Source of the DNA: an uncultured Treponema sp.
GTDB taxonomy: Bacteria > Spirochaetota > Spirochaetia > Treponematales > Treponemataceae
DNA: 12,897 bases
Direction: 5' to 3'
Assembly: GCA_937901865.1 (NCBI GenBank)
Contig: CALDID010000226.1
Coordinates: 1 to 12,897 of the forward strand
The notes under the pieces were generated by a model that saw nothing but the letters and a program-made list of their open reading frames with translations, did no database searches and had not been told where the DNA came from. Shown one piece after another: positions 4,914 to 11,752 of the stretch. The position numbers were made by a program, and so were the translations under genes. Position 1 is the first letter of the stretch; every line of letters starts with the position of its first letter.

Positions 4914-6969
4914 TGCAAAAGAGCTTGAAATAAGAAATCTTGTGGTTTCGTTCCGCACGAATAAGGGATTAGTTCACGCGGTGCGCGGAATCAACTTGAC
5001 GCTTGAAAAAGGCGAAACACTTGCTATCGTCGGCGAATCAGGAAGCGGAAAATCGGTTAGTGCAAAGGCTATCTTGGGCATTGAAGCTCCGAATGCGATT
5101 ATCGAAGACGGCGAAATCTTGTATCACGGACAAAATCTTTTGACTTTTAGCGAAGAGGAGTTTAATCGAATTCGCGGCAACAAGATTACGATGGTGTTCC
5201 AAGACCCGATGTCGAGCCTTGACCCGATTGTCAAAATCGGTGTGCAGATGACTGAGGCTTCTATTTTAAACGGCAAGACGAACCAGCGATTAGCGCGCAA
5301 AGAGCTCAACGACAATCTAAAGAATTTGACAAAAGCTCTTCTTGCTACAGGAATTACCGCTGACAAAGTAAAAAGCGAGATTGCGACGTTCAAGAAGTTC
5401 ATTGCAACAGGCTCTAAGCTCTTGACGGCGTACAACAACGCTTGTGAATATGCCGATAGCATTGTGTTCGACATCAAGCAGATTTTGATAGATTTGCACG
5501 ACGAGGCGAACAACCCGATTCAAGAAGAAATCAAGAACCTCTTGAAGAAAACAGAGCAGGTGTATAATCCGTATTTCGTCAATGCAGAGAAATGCAAGTG
5601 CTTCGGGGAAACGAGAGAGAATCTTTTGACGCTGTGTAACGAGTACAAGGCGAAAAGCGATTCTGCGGAGAAAATAGCTGCGTTGTTAGAGAAAATGTCT
5701 CATTTCCTTGAGGACAAACTCGGCGAGGAAAAGCCAAACTTCTTTACGCTTGGCTACTACGTTATGAGCCGCGGCAGTGATGACCTTGATTGGAGCAATG
5801 TTGCCTTAACGAACAAGACAACACGGGAAGTGTTAGACAAAGAGTTTATGATAGCGTTCCGCGACGACATTGCGGCGGCGATAAAAGAAGAGCGCGACCG
5901 TTCTATCAGAGCCACGGCGGAAGCATTCAAAGAAGCGGACAAGGCGAAAAAACTCTTTAGCGCAGAAGAATGGGACATTGCAGCATGCAAAGCGGAGATA
6001 AAGAAGCTGTGCGCCTTGGTGGACAATGCAAAGAACCGCCTTGCTCTTTCTATTGACCGCGCTATTTACACATTGCGAAACACGCTTACCACGTCGCTTG
6101 AGCATTACAAGGCAACTCCTTCTTATGCAAAGAAGAATGCTCAAAACGCACTTAACGAGTTGTGCGATTTGTATAATCATATTCTTGAAGTCGGCGTGCA
6201 GGAAGACTTAAAGGAACTCGGCGCGGCGGCTATCGCGATAATCGACAACTACAAAGAGCTTTCTAACGACGCGGCGTATCACGTTACGAAGCAAATGGCG
6301 TATGACAAGGCGATTCAGATTATGGAAGAAGTCGGTATCAGAGACCCGCGCAAACGCTTTAATCAGTATCCGTTTGAGTTCTCTGGCGGTATGCGGCAGC
6401 GCATTGTTATCGCGATTGCTATTGCGGCAAATCCAGACCTTTTAATCTGCGATGAGCCGACGACTGCTCTTGACGTTACGATTCAAGCGCAGATTTTGGA
6501 GCTTATCAACAAATTGAAGAAAAAGCGCAATATGAGCGTTATCTTCATCACTCACGACCTCGGAGTTGTGGCGAACGTTGCAGACAAAATAGCCGTAATG
6601 TATGCAGGCAAGGTCGTGGAAAAGGGAACGGCGGAAGATATTTTCTATTCTCCTGCTCACCCGTACACATGGGCTTTGCTTGCTTCAATGCCAGACCTCG
6701 ATACAAAGGATTCTCTTGAGGCAATCCCTGGCACTCCGCCGAATATGATTTATCCGCCAAAAGGCGATGCGTTTGCGGCTCGCAATCAGTATGCAATGGA
6801 AATTGATTTTGAAAGAGAGCCTCCGATGTTCCAGATTTCTGAAACGCACTGTGCGGCAACGTGGCTTTTGCACCCGAATGCGCCAAAGATTGAAATGCCT
6901 GAAAGCGTAAGTGCGCGCATTAAGCGAATGAAAGAAAGAGAGGAGGAGAAAAAGAATGCAGAACAATAA
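4906..6969 (+). CDS. oppD: Oligopeptide ABC transporter ATPase OppD/AmiE-type with about 330-residue helical insertion
   Basis: This 687-residue protein powers peptide import; ordinary OppD has about 330-360 residues. All ATPase motifs are present in one frame: Walker A GESGSGKS (43-50), Q-loop 'MVFQDPMSSLDP' with Gln99, signature FSGGM (492-496), Walker B 'LLICDEPTTALD' with Asp516 and Glu517, and switch His550. The distance from Q-loop to signature is about 393 residues instead of about 60-65. The extra segment (about 128-460) is charged, Leu/Ala-rich and probably almost wholly alpha-helical, with about seven Cys including Cys230-Lys-Cys232. It sits in the helical subdomain that faces the permease. 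The C-terminal oligo_HPY region ('IPGTPPNMIYPPKGDAFAARNQYA') matches the AmiE form of lactic acid bacteria, in which the Cys cluster seen in many OppD proteins is replaced. No stop or frame break suggests an artefact. Its end overlaps oppF by 14 bases. Confidence 0.9.
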   Translation: MLNAKELEIRNLVVSFRTNKGLVHAVRGINLTLEKGETLAIVGESGSGKSVSAKAILGIEAPNAIIEDGEILYHGQNLLTFSEEEFNRIRGNKITMVFQDPMSSLDPIVKIGVQMTEASILNGKTNQRLARKELNDNLKNLTKALLATGITADKVKSEIATFKKFIATGSKLLTAYNNACEYADSIVFDIKQILIDLHDEANNPIQEEIKNLLKKTEQVYNPYFVNAEKCKCFGETRENLLTLCNEYKAKSDSAEKIAALLEKMSHFLEDKLGEEKPNFFTLGYYVMSRGSDDLDWSNVALTNKTTREVLDKEFMIAFRDDIAAAIKEERDRSIRATAEAFKEADKAKKLFSAEEWDIAACKAEIKKLCALVDNAKNRLALSIDRAIYTLRNTLTTSLEHYKATPSYAKKNAQNALNELCDLYNHILEVGVQEDLKELGAAAIAIIDNYKELSNDAAYHVTKQMAYDKAIQIMEEVGIRDPRKRFNQYPFEFSGGMRQRIVIAIAIAANPDLLICDEPTTALDVTIQAQILELINKLKKKRNMSVIFITHDLGVVANVADKIAVMYAGKVVEKGTAEDIFYSPAHPYTWALLASMPDLDTKDSLEAIPGTPPNMIYPPKGDAFAARNQYAMEIDFEREPPMFQISETHCAATWLLHPNAPKIEMPESVSARIKRMKEREEEKKNAEQ

Positions 6970-8047
6970 TGAGGTGCTTCTAAAAGTCGAGCATTTGAGG
7001 CAATATTTCAACGGCGGCACATTTCACGCTGTTGACGATGTGAGCTTTGAAATAAAGAGAGGCGAAGTCTTGGGCTTGGTCGGCGAATCTGGCTGCGGCA
7101 AAACGACGACAGGACGCTCTATCATAAAGCTCTACGACATCACGGGCGGCAATATCTATTTTAAGGGAAATCGCATAAATGCGGGCTTAAAGGATTATAC
7201 CGACGAAATCGTAAAGGCGAAAAAAATCGGTTCTGCGTTTATTGCGGACTGCAAGGCGAGAGGCGATACACAGGGAGCTGAAAAGGCAAAAAAAGAGATG
7301 AAAGAGAAGATTGCCGAACAGAAAAAGCTGTTGAAAGAAGCGGTGAGCGATAAAAAGAAAGTCGATAAAAAGCTCATCACAAAGATACAGATGATTTTTC
7401 AAGACCCTGTAACCTCGCTTGACCCGCGTATGACGGTGCGCGAAATCATCGCAGAGGGATTGAGAATTCAAGGCATAAAAGACGAAAGCGCGATAAGTGA
7501 AGCAGTGAGCGAAGTGTTAAAGACGGTCGGTCTTGTGCCTGAATATGCAGACCGCTATCCGCACGAGTTTTCTGGCGGACAGAGGCAGAGAATCGGCATT
7601 GCGCGCGCCATCGTGATGAAGCCTGAGCTTATCATTGCCGATGAGCCTGTGTCTGCGCTTGATGTGTCGATTAAAGCGCAGGTCATCAATCTTTTGAACG
7701 ACCTAAGAAAGAATATGGGATTGACGATATTGTTCATCGCACATGATTTGTCTGTCGTGAAGTATTTTTCCGATAGAATTGCGGTTATGTACTTTGGAAA
7801 AATCGTTGAGCTTGCCTCTTCTCATGAGCTCTTTGCGCACCCGTTGCACCCGTACACAAAGAGCCTTTTATCTGCGATACCGTTGCCAGACCCGCATTAC
7901 GAAAAGCGAAGAGTGCGCATTGTGTATCAGCCGACGATTGACCACGATTACAGCAAGGAAGAGCCGATTTTTCAAGAGGTCTCTCCAGGTCATTTCGTCC
8001 GCTGCAACAGCGAAGAGCTTGAGCGATACAAACAGAGCCTTGTATGA
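6956..8047 (+). CDS. oppF: Oligopeptide ABC transporter ATPase OppF/AmiF-type with lysine-rich insertion
   Basis: The partner ATPase of OppD, 363 residues. Motifs: Walker A GESGCGKT (43-50), Q-loop 'MIFQDPVTSLDPR' with Gln149, canonical signature FSGGQ (205-209), Walker B 'LIIADEPVSALD' with Asp229 and Glu230, switch His263. The segment between the 'GGNIYFKGNRI' strand (64-74) and the Q-loop is about 50 residues longer than usual. This part (about 78-142) is rich in Lys, Glu and Ala and should form a helical hairpin on the beta subdomain. The C-terminal domain 'DHDYSKEEPIFQEVSPGHFV' is the normal OppF type. A strong ribosome binding site (AGGAGG, 6941-6946) sits nine bases before the ATG inside oppD. 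The stop overlaps the next ATG in an ATGA arrangement. Confidence 0.94.
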   Translation: MQNNNEVLLKVEHLRQYFNGGTFHAVDDVSFEIKRGEVLGLVGESGCGKTTTGRSIIKLYDITGGNIYFKGNRINAGLKDYTDEIVKAKKIGSAFIADCKARGDTQGAEKAKKEMKEKIAEQKKLLKEAVSDKKKVDKKLITKIQMIFQDPVTSLDPRMTVREIIAEGLRIQGIKDESAISEAVSEVLKTVGLVPEYADRYPHEFSGGQRQRIGIARAIVMKPELIIADEPVSALDVSIKAQVINLLNDLRKNMGLTILFIAHDLSVVKYFSDRIAVMYFGKIVELASSHELFAHPLHPYTKSLLSAIPLPDPHYEKRRVRIVYQPTIDHDYSKEEPIFQEVSPGHFVRCNSEELERYKQSLV

Positions 8048-8454
8048 CATCTTTTTTCAAAAAAATACTTTCGTGGATTATCGCTTTTGTCTGTGCCGCC
8101 CTTATCGTGATGATTGTTTCACGCTATGAAAAAGAAGTGTTGTCGGCGTACTACACGTCTATCGAGTTTACTTTGAAGCGAAGATTGTGCGACGGCTCTT
8201 TTGTTGCAAGCGTGGTGCTTTTGGCGATTGGCGGCTTGATTGGCATAGCTGAACACGGGGGGCTTGACGCGCTTAAATACGCACTGTGGCGGCTTAAAGA
8301 ACGCGTCGTTCACCCTCGAATCGAAGAGAGAGAAGACAACGAAAGCTATTACGATTTTGTAAAGGCGAGGGAAGAAAGAGAAAAAGCACCGTTTGTCTTT
8401 CTTCTCGTCATTGGCTTTGTGTTTTTGGCGTTTGCAGTGATTTTGGCTTTATAG
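8044..8454 (+). CDS. Small three-helix membrane protein, DUF3899-like
   Basis: A 136-residue protein with three likely membrane helices at about residues 8-26, 53-72 and 115-135. A basic stretch follows the second helix ('WRLKERVVHPRIEEREDNESYYDF', 82-105). The central part, 'GSFVASVVLLAIGGLIGIAEHGGLDALKYALWRL', resembles DUF3899 proteins as I remember them: a hydrophobic helix followed by a G-G-h-D-A/x-h-x-Y pattern. No catalytic motif is visible and I cannot assign a function. The ATG overlaps the oppF stop (ATGA), so it is coupled to the peptide transporter operon and is its last gene. The palindromic terminator-like element follows 27 bases after its stop. A role in the transporter is possible by context only. 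Confidence 0.75.
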   Translation: MTSFFKKILSWIIAFVCAALIVMIVSRYEKEVLSAYYTSIEFTLKRRLCDGSFVASVVLLAIGGLIGIAEHGGLDALKYALWRLKERVVHPRIEEREDNESYYDFVKAREEREKAPFVFLLVIGFVFLAFAVILAL

Positions 8455-8476
8455 AGGAATAGACCTGTTCGATAAT

Positions 8477-8504
8477 TGTCATTATCGGGCTCGACCCGAT
8501 AATC
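8477..8504 (+). repeat. 28-bp palindromic repeat, copy A
   Basis: The unit begins TGTCATT and ends AATC. Its stem ATTATCGGG (8481-8489) pairs with CCCGATAAT (8495-8503) around the loop CTCGA. The same flanks, stem length and near-identical loop recur in copy B (opposite strand) and in the copy at the end of the window. Confidence 0.9.
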
Positions 8505-8509
8505 TTTTT
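8481..8509 (+). terminator. Probable intrinsic terminator of the opp operon
   Basis: The 9-bp perfect stem of repeat copy A with a five-base loop is followed at once by CTTTTT (8504-8509). This has the shape of a rho-independent terminator 27 bases after the stop of the last opp-operon gene. The stem is only moderately GC-rich (three G-C pairs next to the loop plus one more), so efficiency may be partial. A competing 6-bp hairpin, GATAAT (8471-8476) with ATTATC (8481-8486), would remove its 5' arm. Confidence 0.6.
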
Positions 8510-8524
8510 GCCTATATTGCAATA

Positions 8525-8552
8525 GATTGCCGTATCAAGTACGGCAATGACA
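8525..8552 (-). repeat. 28-bp palindromic repeat, copy B (inverted)
   Basis: Read on the minus strand the unit begins TGTCATT and ends AATC, like copy A. Its stem is ATTGCCGTA (8526-8534) with TACGGCAAT (8540-8548). On the minus strand the loop is CTTGA against CTCGA in copy A. Stem positions that differ from copy A are changed on both arms, so pairing is preserved. Confidence 0.88.
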
Positions 8553-8589
8553 TACTGTTTCCGAACAGGTCTAATATAGGGGGTGAGAA

Positions 8590-10545
8590 ATGGCTGATTG
8601 GGGCAGTGCGTATTTTTTGGAAGAAAATATCAATGACCAAGATATATGGACTTTTTTGGTAAAAGGATTGCAAGACTTTGTACCGTTTGCGCTTCCTGAA
8701 ACGGTAAGCGAGAATTACTTTTTCAAAAAAGGCGATTGCGTGTTTTCGTGGGACAATGCCGACGAAACGGACGAAAAACTCTCTAATCTTGAGTTCAAAG
8801 TAAAGATTGACGGAAAAGACGATTTTTTTACTGTGGTATTTGAAAAAAACTCAACCTTGCCGTTCCTCAAGCAAAAACTGCGCCGCCTCATCGTATGGGA
8901 AAAATACAAAGGCGAGGGCTTGCCTATTTGCTATCGGTTTATGCCGTTTATAAAGCCGTATGTGCCGAAACAGTTTTTGCTCGAAAGTATCCTTGATGAA
9001 AAATGGAATATGTACCGTCTTTTGTCGGATATGAAAAGCTCTAAAGGAAAGAAAGAAGAAAAAAAACTCGATTTAGCTGAAATAGATTTTAATCTGATGT
9101 CAAAAAACAGTCTGTATTCAAAGCCTGGGCTCAAGAATATAGAAAAGTTTTCAAAGCATAATGCCTTAGAAGCGATGCGCTCTTCGTATACAAAGCCGAA
9201 AAAAGAAGAAAAGAGCGAAGATGAGAAAGAAAAAGACCCTGCGAGCGAGGCGCAAAAAGAGCTGGAAGAGCATTTCTTTTTGATAAAAAACATTCTCTTT
9301 TATGCAGATATAAATGAAAAGTTTTGGTTTGATGAAGAGTGGATTCCGCGATTCTGCAAAGAGATGTGGTTTTTGAATGCGCATTATAATCGCTATGCAG
9401 GCATTAAAAGCTATGTAAAAAATATGTTTGTAGCGACGAATCCATTATATGAAAAATGGTCGCATAAACGCCATAAATCGAAATCGGTTGTAGAAGAAAT
9501 AAATGGTCTTCTTGACGATTTTATTGATAATATGATAGGTGATGACCCGATTACATGGAGAAGAGAAGCTCATATCACGGTGCGTTTTCCCGACCGAGAT
9601 GTGTATTTCACCAAAGAGAACACTTCTTTTACTGATTACAACTCCTTCCGCGACACGATTGTCGGGACGGTTATCTTAGACGAAGCGGAATTGTATCGGC
9701 ATATCAATACGCGCTTTGTCGGCGAAGAGATTGTGAAATCAGACAACGACACGCCGCTTTCGGTGAAGCAAAAAGTTACGATGTTTCTAAAAGAGCATAA
9801 TATCGATTTGCCTTCAATTCAAAAGCTCCGCGATGACTTTGCACAGCTTGAAACAGAAAATAAAGCACTGAAAAAAGAGCTTGAGGAAGCGAGGGCGCAG
9901 CATCAAGAAGATTATGCGACGCTAGAGCAAAAATTGCGCAATGCCTCTTTGCCTGTGGCCGCATTATCAGAAAGCAACGACGCATATAAAAAAGACGTTG
10001 AGGAGCTAAAGCAGGCTCTAAAGGCGAGGGACGCGGAAAATAAGGCGTTGAAAGAGCGTGTGTCGTTCCTTGAAAAATCGCTGTATAGCAAAAGCGACGA
10101 GAGAAGCGAAGAGGGCATAAATCTTTTCATTCCGTCAAGCGTTGCTCCGCTGTTCAAAGACGAGATAAGCGATTATCTGTATACGCTGTTGTATGACGCG
10201 CTCGAAAGCGAAAGCTCATCTTTGCCGCATAACAGGGCGGACGAAGCGAACAGAAAGCGAGATGTGGTGAGCGATTTGCTGGAGAAAAAGACGTTTAGAA
10301 AAGAGATGTGCGAAAGCGAAAAGAAGATAGAGCGCATTGCCTCTATTCTCAAAAGCGACGCTAAGTATCCGCTTGATTTATTGCTTAACGAAGGTTTCGG
10401 CAAAGTGGCAGGCACAAAGAACCACCCGAAATACTATTTCTACGACGAAAAATATCAAATGACGTTCCCTGGCACTCCGAGCGATTTTTCTGTGGCGTGG
10501 CGGGAAATCAGCGATATGTACAAATGTTTATTTTTAATTCAATAG
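8590..10545 (+). CDS. Hypothetical protein, 651 residues, central coiled coil, unrecognised
   Basis: I do not recognise this protein. It has no signal peptide or membrane segment, so it is probably cytoplasmic. Layout: an N-terminal region of mixed, aromatic-rich sequence (1-150); two Lys/Glu-rich linkers near 150-160 and 203-222; a second compact region rich in Trp, Tyr and Phe (230-400, including 'FWFDEEWIPRFCKEMWFLNAHYNRY'); a coiled coil with heptads at about 410-497, broken near 455-462; and a C-terminal domain (510-651). Near the end, 'GFGKVAGTKNHPKYYFYDEK' (602-621) followed by 'TFPGTPSD' (625-632) recalls the G-F-x-n-K-H-x-K ... T-P-S-D pattern of small HicA-like or winged-helix tails, an impression only. 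The ribosome binding site AGGGGG (8578-8583) lies six bases before the ATG. It follows the palindromic element and precedes the MinD-like gene by 41 bases, a gap that carries that gene's own promoter. Confidence 0.9.
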   Translation: MADWGSAYFLEENINDQDIWTFLVKGLQDFVPFALPETVSENYFFKKGDCVFSWDNADETDEKLSNLEFKVKIDGKDDFFTVVFEKNSTLPFLKQKLRRLIVWEKYKGEGLPICYRFMPFIKPYVPKQFLLESILDEKWNMYRLLSDMKSSKGKKEEKKLDLAEIDFNLMSKNSLYSKPGLKNIEKFSKHNALEAMRSSYTKPKKEEKSEDEKEKDPASEAQKELEEHFFLIKNILFYADINEKFWFDEEWIPRFCKEMWFLNAHYNRYAGIKSYVKNMFVATNPLYEKWSHKRHKSKSVVEEINGLLDDFIDNMIGDDPITWRREAHITVRFPDRDVYFTKENTSFTDYNSFRDTIVGTVILDEAELYRHINTRFVGEEIVKSDNDTPLSVKQKVTMFLKEHNIDLPSIQKLRDDFAQLETENKALKKELEEARAQHQEDYATLEQKLRNASLPVAALSESNDAYKKDVEELKQALKARDAENKALKERVSFLEKSLYSKSDERSEEGINLFIPSSVAPLFKDEISDYLYTLLYDALESESSSLPHNRADEANRKRDVVSDLLEKKTFRKEMCESEKKIERIASILKSDAKYPLDLLLNEGFGKVAGTKNHPKYYFYDEKYQMTFPGTPSDFSVAWREISDMYKCLFLIQ

Positions 10546-10549
10546 AATA

Positions 10550-10578
10550 ATGACATTTATCCGCTTGTATGCTATAAT
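10550..10578 (+). promoter_or_regulatory. Sigma-70-type promoter for the MinD-like gene
   Basis: ATGACA at 10550-10555 (five of six matches to TTGACA) and a perfect TATAAT at 10573-10578 are separated by 17 bp, the optimal spacing. The expected transcription start, about seven bases after the -10 box, is near 10585, and the ATG of the next gene is at 10587. No Shine-Dalgarno sequence lies between, so the transcript would be leaderless or nearly so. Confidence 0.75.
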
Positions 10579-10586
10579 CACAAATT

Positions 10587-11732
10587 ATGCAGATAATACC
10601 TATAGCAAGTGGAAAGGGCGGCGTTGGAAAAAGTTTATTGTCAGCAAACCTTGCAATTTCGCTCGGAAAAGCAGGAAAGAGGGTCTTGCTTGTCGATTTG
10701 GACTTAGGCGCATCAAACCTACATCTCGTAATTGGTCAGCAAGCACCTAAAAAAGGCATTGGCACATTCTTAACAGGCGCACAAGATTTTGATTCTATAA
10801 TCAGCGATACAGATTATGAAAACGTACAGTTCATCGCTGGCGATTCAGAAATACCGGGAATGTCGTCTATCAAAACATCGCAGAAGAACCTTTTAATCAA
10901 AAGGCTTGCAAAATGCGACGTGGATTATTTAATTCTTGACCTTGGGGCAGGCACTCATTTAAGTATTCTTGATTTCTTTTTAATGTCGCCTCAAGGCATC
11001 ATCGTAACCGCTCCTACGGTAACCGCAACTCTAAACGGCTATTTGTTCTTGAAAAATGCCGTCTTTAGAATGATGTATAACACGTTCAAAAAAGGCACAG
11101 TCGGCTATGACTATATGAAGAAACTGAGAAACGACAGCTCTTCTTTGCAGCGGCTGTATGTGCCGAAACTCGTTGAAGAGCTGCAGAAAGTAGACCCAGA
11201 GAACGCGGCTTTATTCATCGAGAGAAAAAATCGGTTTCACCCTCGCCTCGTGATGAACTGTATCGATAATCCTGTTGACGCAGAAAAAGCGCAGAAAATA
11301 CGCCGCTCCTGCTCGCAGTATTTGGGGCTTAACCTTGAACATCTCGGCGTTATCTACCGCGACAATTTGCAGGATAGAGCTCTGGCTTCCCGCTTGCCGA
11401 TTACCGTGTATAAGCCGCAAGCTGTGATTTCGCAGGCGATTTTCCGCATTGCAGAGCGTATTCTTGAAAGCGAAACCGCTTCATTCGACTCAAGATACGA
11501 CGTAACCGACGAAGGCTCCGATTCATTCCAGATTGCAAGCGAAGAGGCAATCGACGACTACAGCGCAAAGATGGCGTATATCGAAGAGCTGTTAGGCACG
11601 GGCGCGCTTACTCCGAGCGAATTGGCGGAAACGGTAAAAATGCAGCAAATGGAATTGAACCAGCTCAAAAAAGAGAACACGCTTCTCAAAGCAAAGCTCC
11701 TCAAAGCCGCAAATATGGGCTTCAAAGTCTAA
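10587..11732 (+). CDS. MinD/ParA-family P-loop ATPase with C-terminal coiled coil
   Basis: A 381-residue deviant-Walker-A ATPase of the MinD/ParA/FlhG group. It has the signature KGGVGKS at 10-16 (Lys10 and Lys15), the 'VDLDLGASNLH' switch I region (36-46, Asp37 and Asp39) and Walker B 'LILDLGAG' with Asp118. It follows the subgroup pattern 'FIAGDSEIPGM...QKNLLIKRL...DYLILDLGAG...DFFLMSPQGIIVTAPT', which I associate with FlhG-like proteins of deltaproteobacteria and spirochaetes. The family dimerises on ATP to position flagella, division sites or other cargo. It is about 110 residues longer than MinD: an inserted region near 160-215 and a tail (about 340-375, 'SELAETVKMQQMELNQLKKENTLLKAKLLKA') that should form a coiled coil. 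I see no amphipathic MinD-type membrane-targeting helix at the end, and no flagellar genes are nearby, so FlhG is not assigned. A 20-bp gap to lgt suggests cotranscription. Confidence 0.9.
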   Translation: MQIIPIASGKGGVGKSLLSANLAISLGKAGKRVLLVDLDLGASNLHLVIGQQAPKKGIGTFLTGAQDFDSIISDTDYENVQFIAGDSEIPGMSSIKTSQKNLLIKRLAKCDVDYLILDLGAGTHLSILDFFLMSPQGIIVTAPTVTATLNGYLFLKNAVFRMMYNTFKKGTVGYDYMKKLRNDSSSLQRLYVPKLVEELQKVDPENAALFIERKNRFHPRLVMNCIDNPVDAEKAQKIRRSCSQYLGLNLEHLGVIYRDNLQDRALASRLPITVYKPQAVISQAIFRIAERILESETASFDSRYDVTDEGSDSFQIASEEAIDDYSAKMAYIEELLGTGALTPSELAETVKMQQMELNQLKKENTLLKAKLLKAANMGFKV

Positions 11733-11752
11733 GCAAAGAAAGGGGCTGGAAA

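Larger units (their letters stand above)
8460..8573. repeat. Nested palindromic element: 12-bp outer inverted repeat enclosing two hairpins
   Basis: TAGACCTGTTCG at 8460-8471 is the exact reverse complement of CGAACAGGTCTA at 8562-8573. Between them lie two 9-bp perfect-stem hairpins (8481-8503 and 8526-8548) that are oppositely oriented copies of one repeat family. The whole 114-bp element could fold as a three-way cloverleaf in RNA or extrude as a cruciform in DNA. It fills almost the complete gap between two genes, in the manner of BIME or small MITE elements. I see no transposase nearby and no clear target duplication. Confidence 0.85.

Noticed and set aside
4906..6969. oppD as two genes fused by misassembly or as a frameshifted pseudogene
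   Set aside because: The frame is uninterrupted, base use in the insert is like that of the flanks, and N- and C-terminal halves together make exactly one complete ATPase. Read mapping would settle it.
4521..7020. Long minus-strand open frames opposite oppC, oppD and oppF
   Set aside because: They mirror conserved coding sequence on the other strand, lack ribosome binding sites and have non-protein-like composition (Arg/Ser/Cys-rich).
8547..8577. Promoter for the 651-residue gene, ATGACA at 8547 with TAATAT at 8572
   Set aside because: The spacing of 19 bp and a 4/6 match in the -10 box are poor, and the ATGACA belongs to the palindromic repeat flank.
10587..11732. Assignment of the ATPase as FlhG or MinD proper
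   Set aside because: There are no flagellar or min genes nearby, it has extra segments, and it lacks an obvious MinD membrane-targeting helix.
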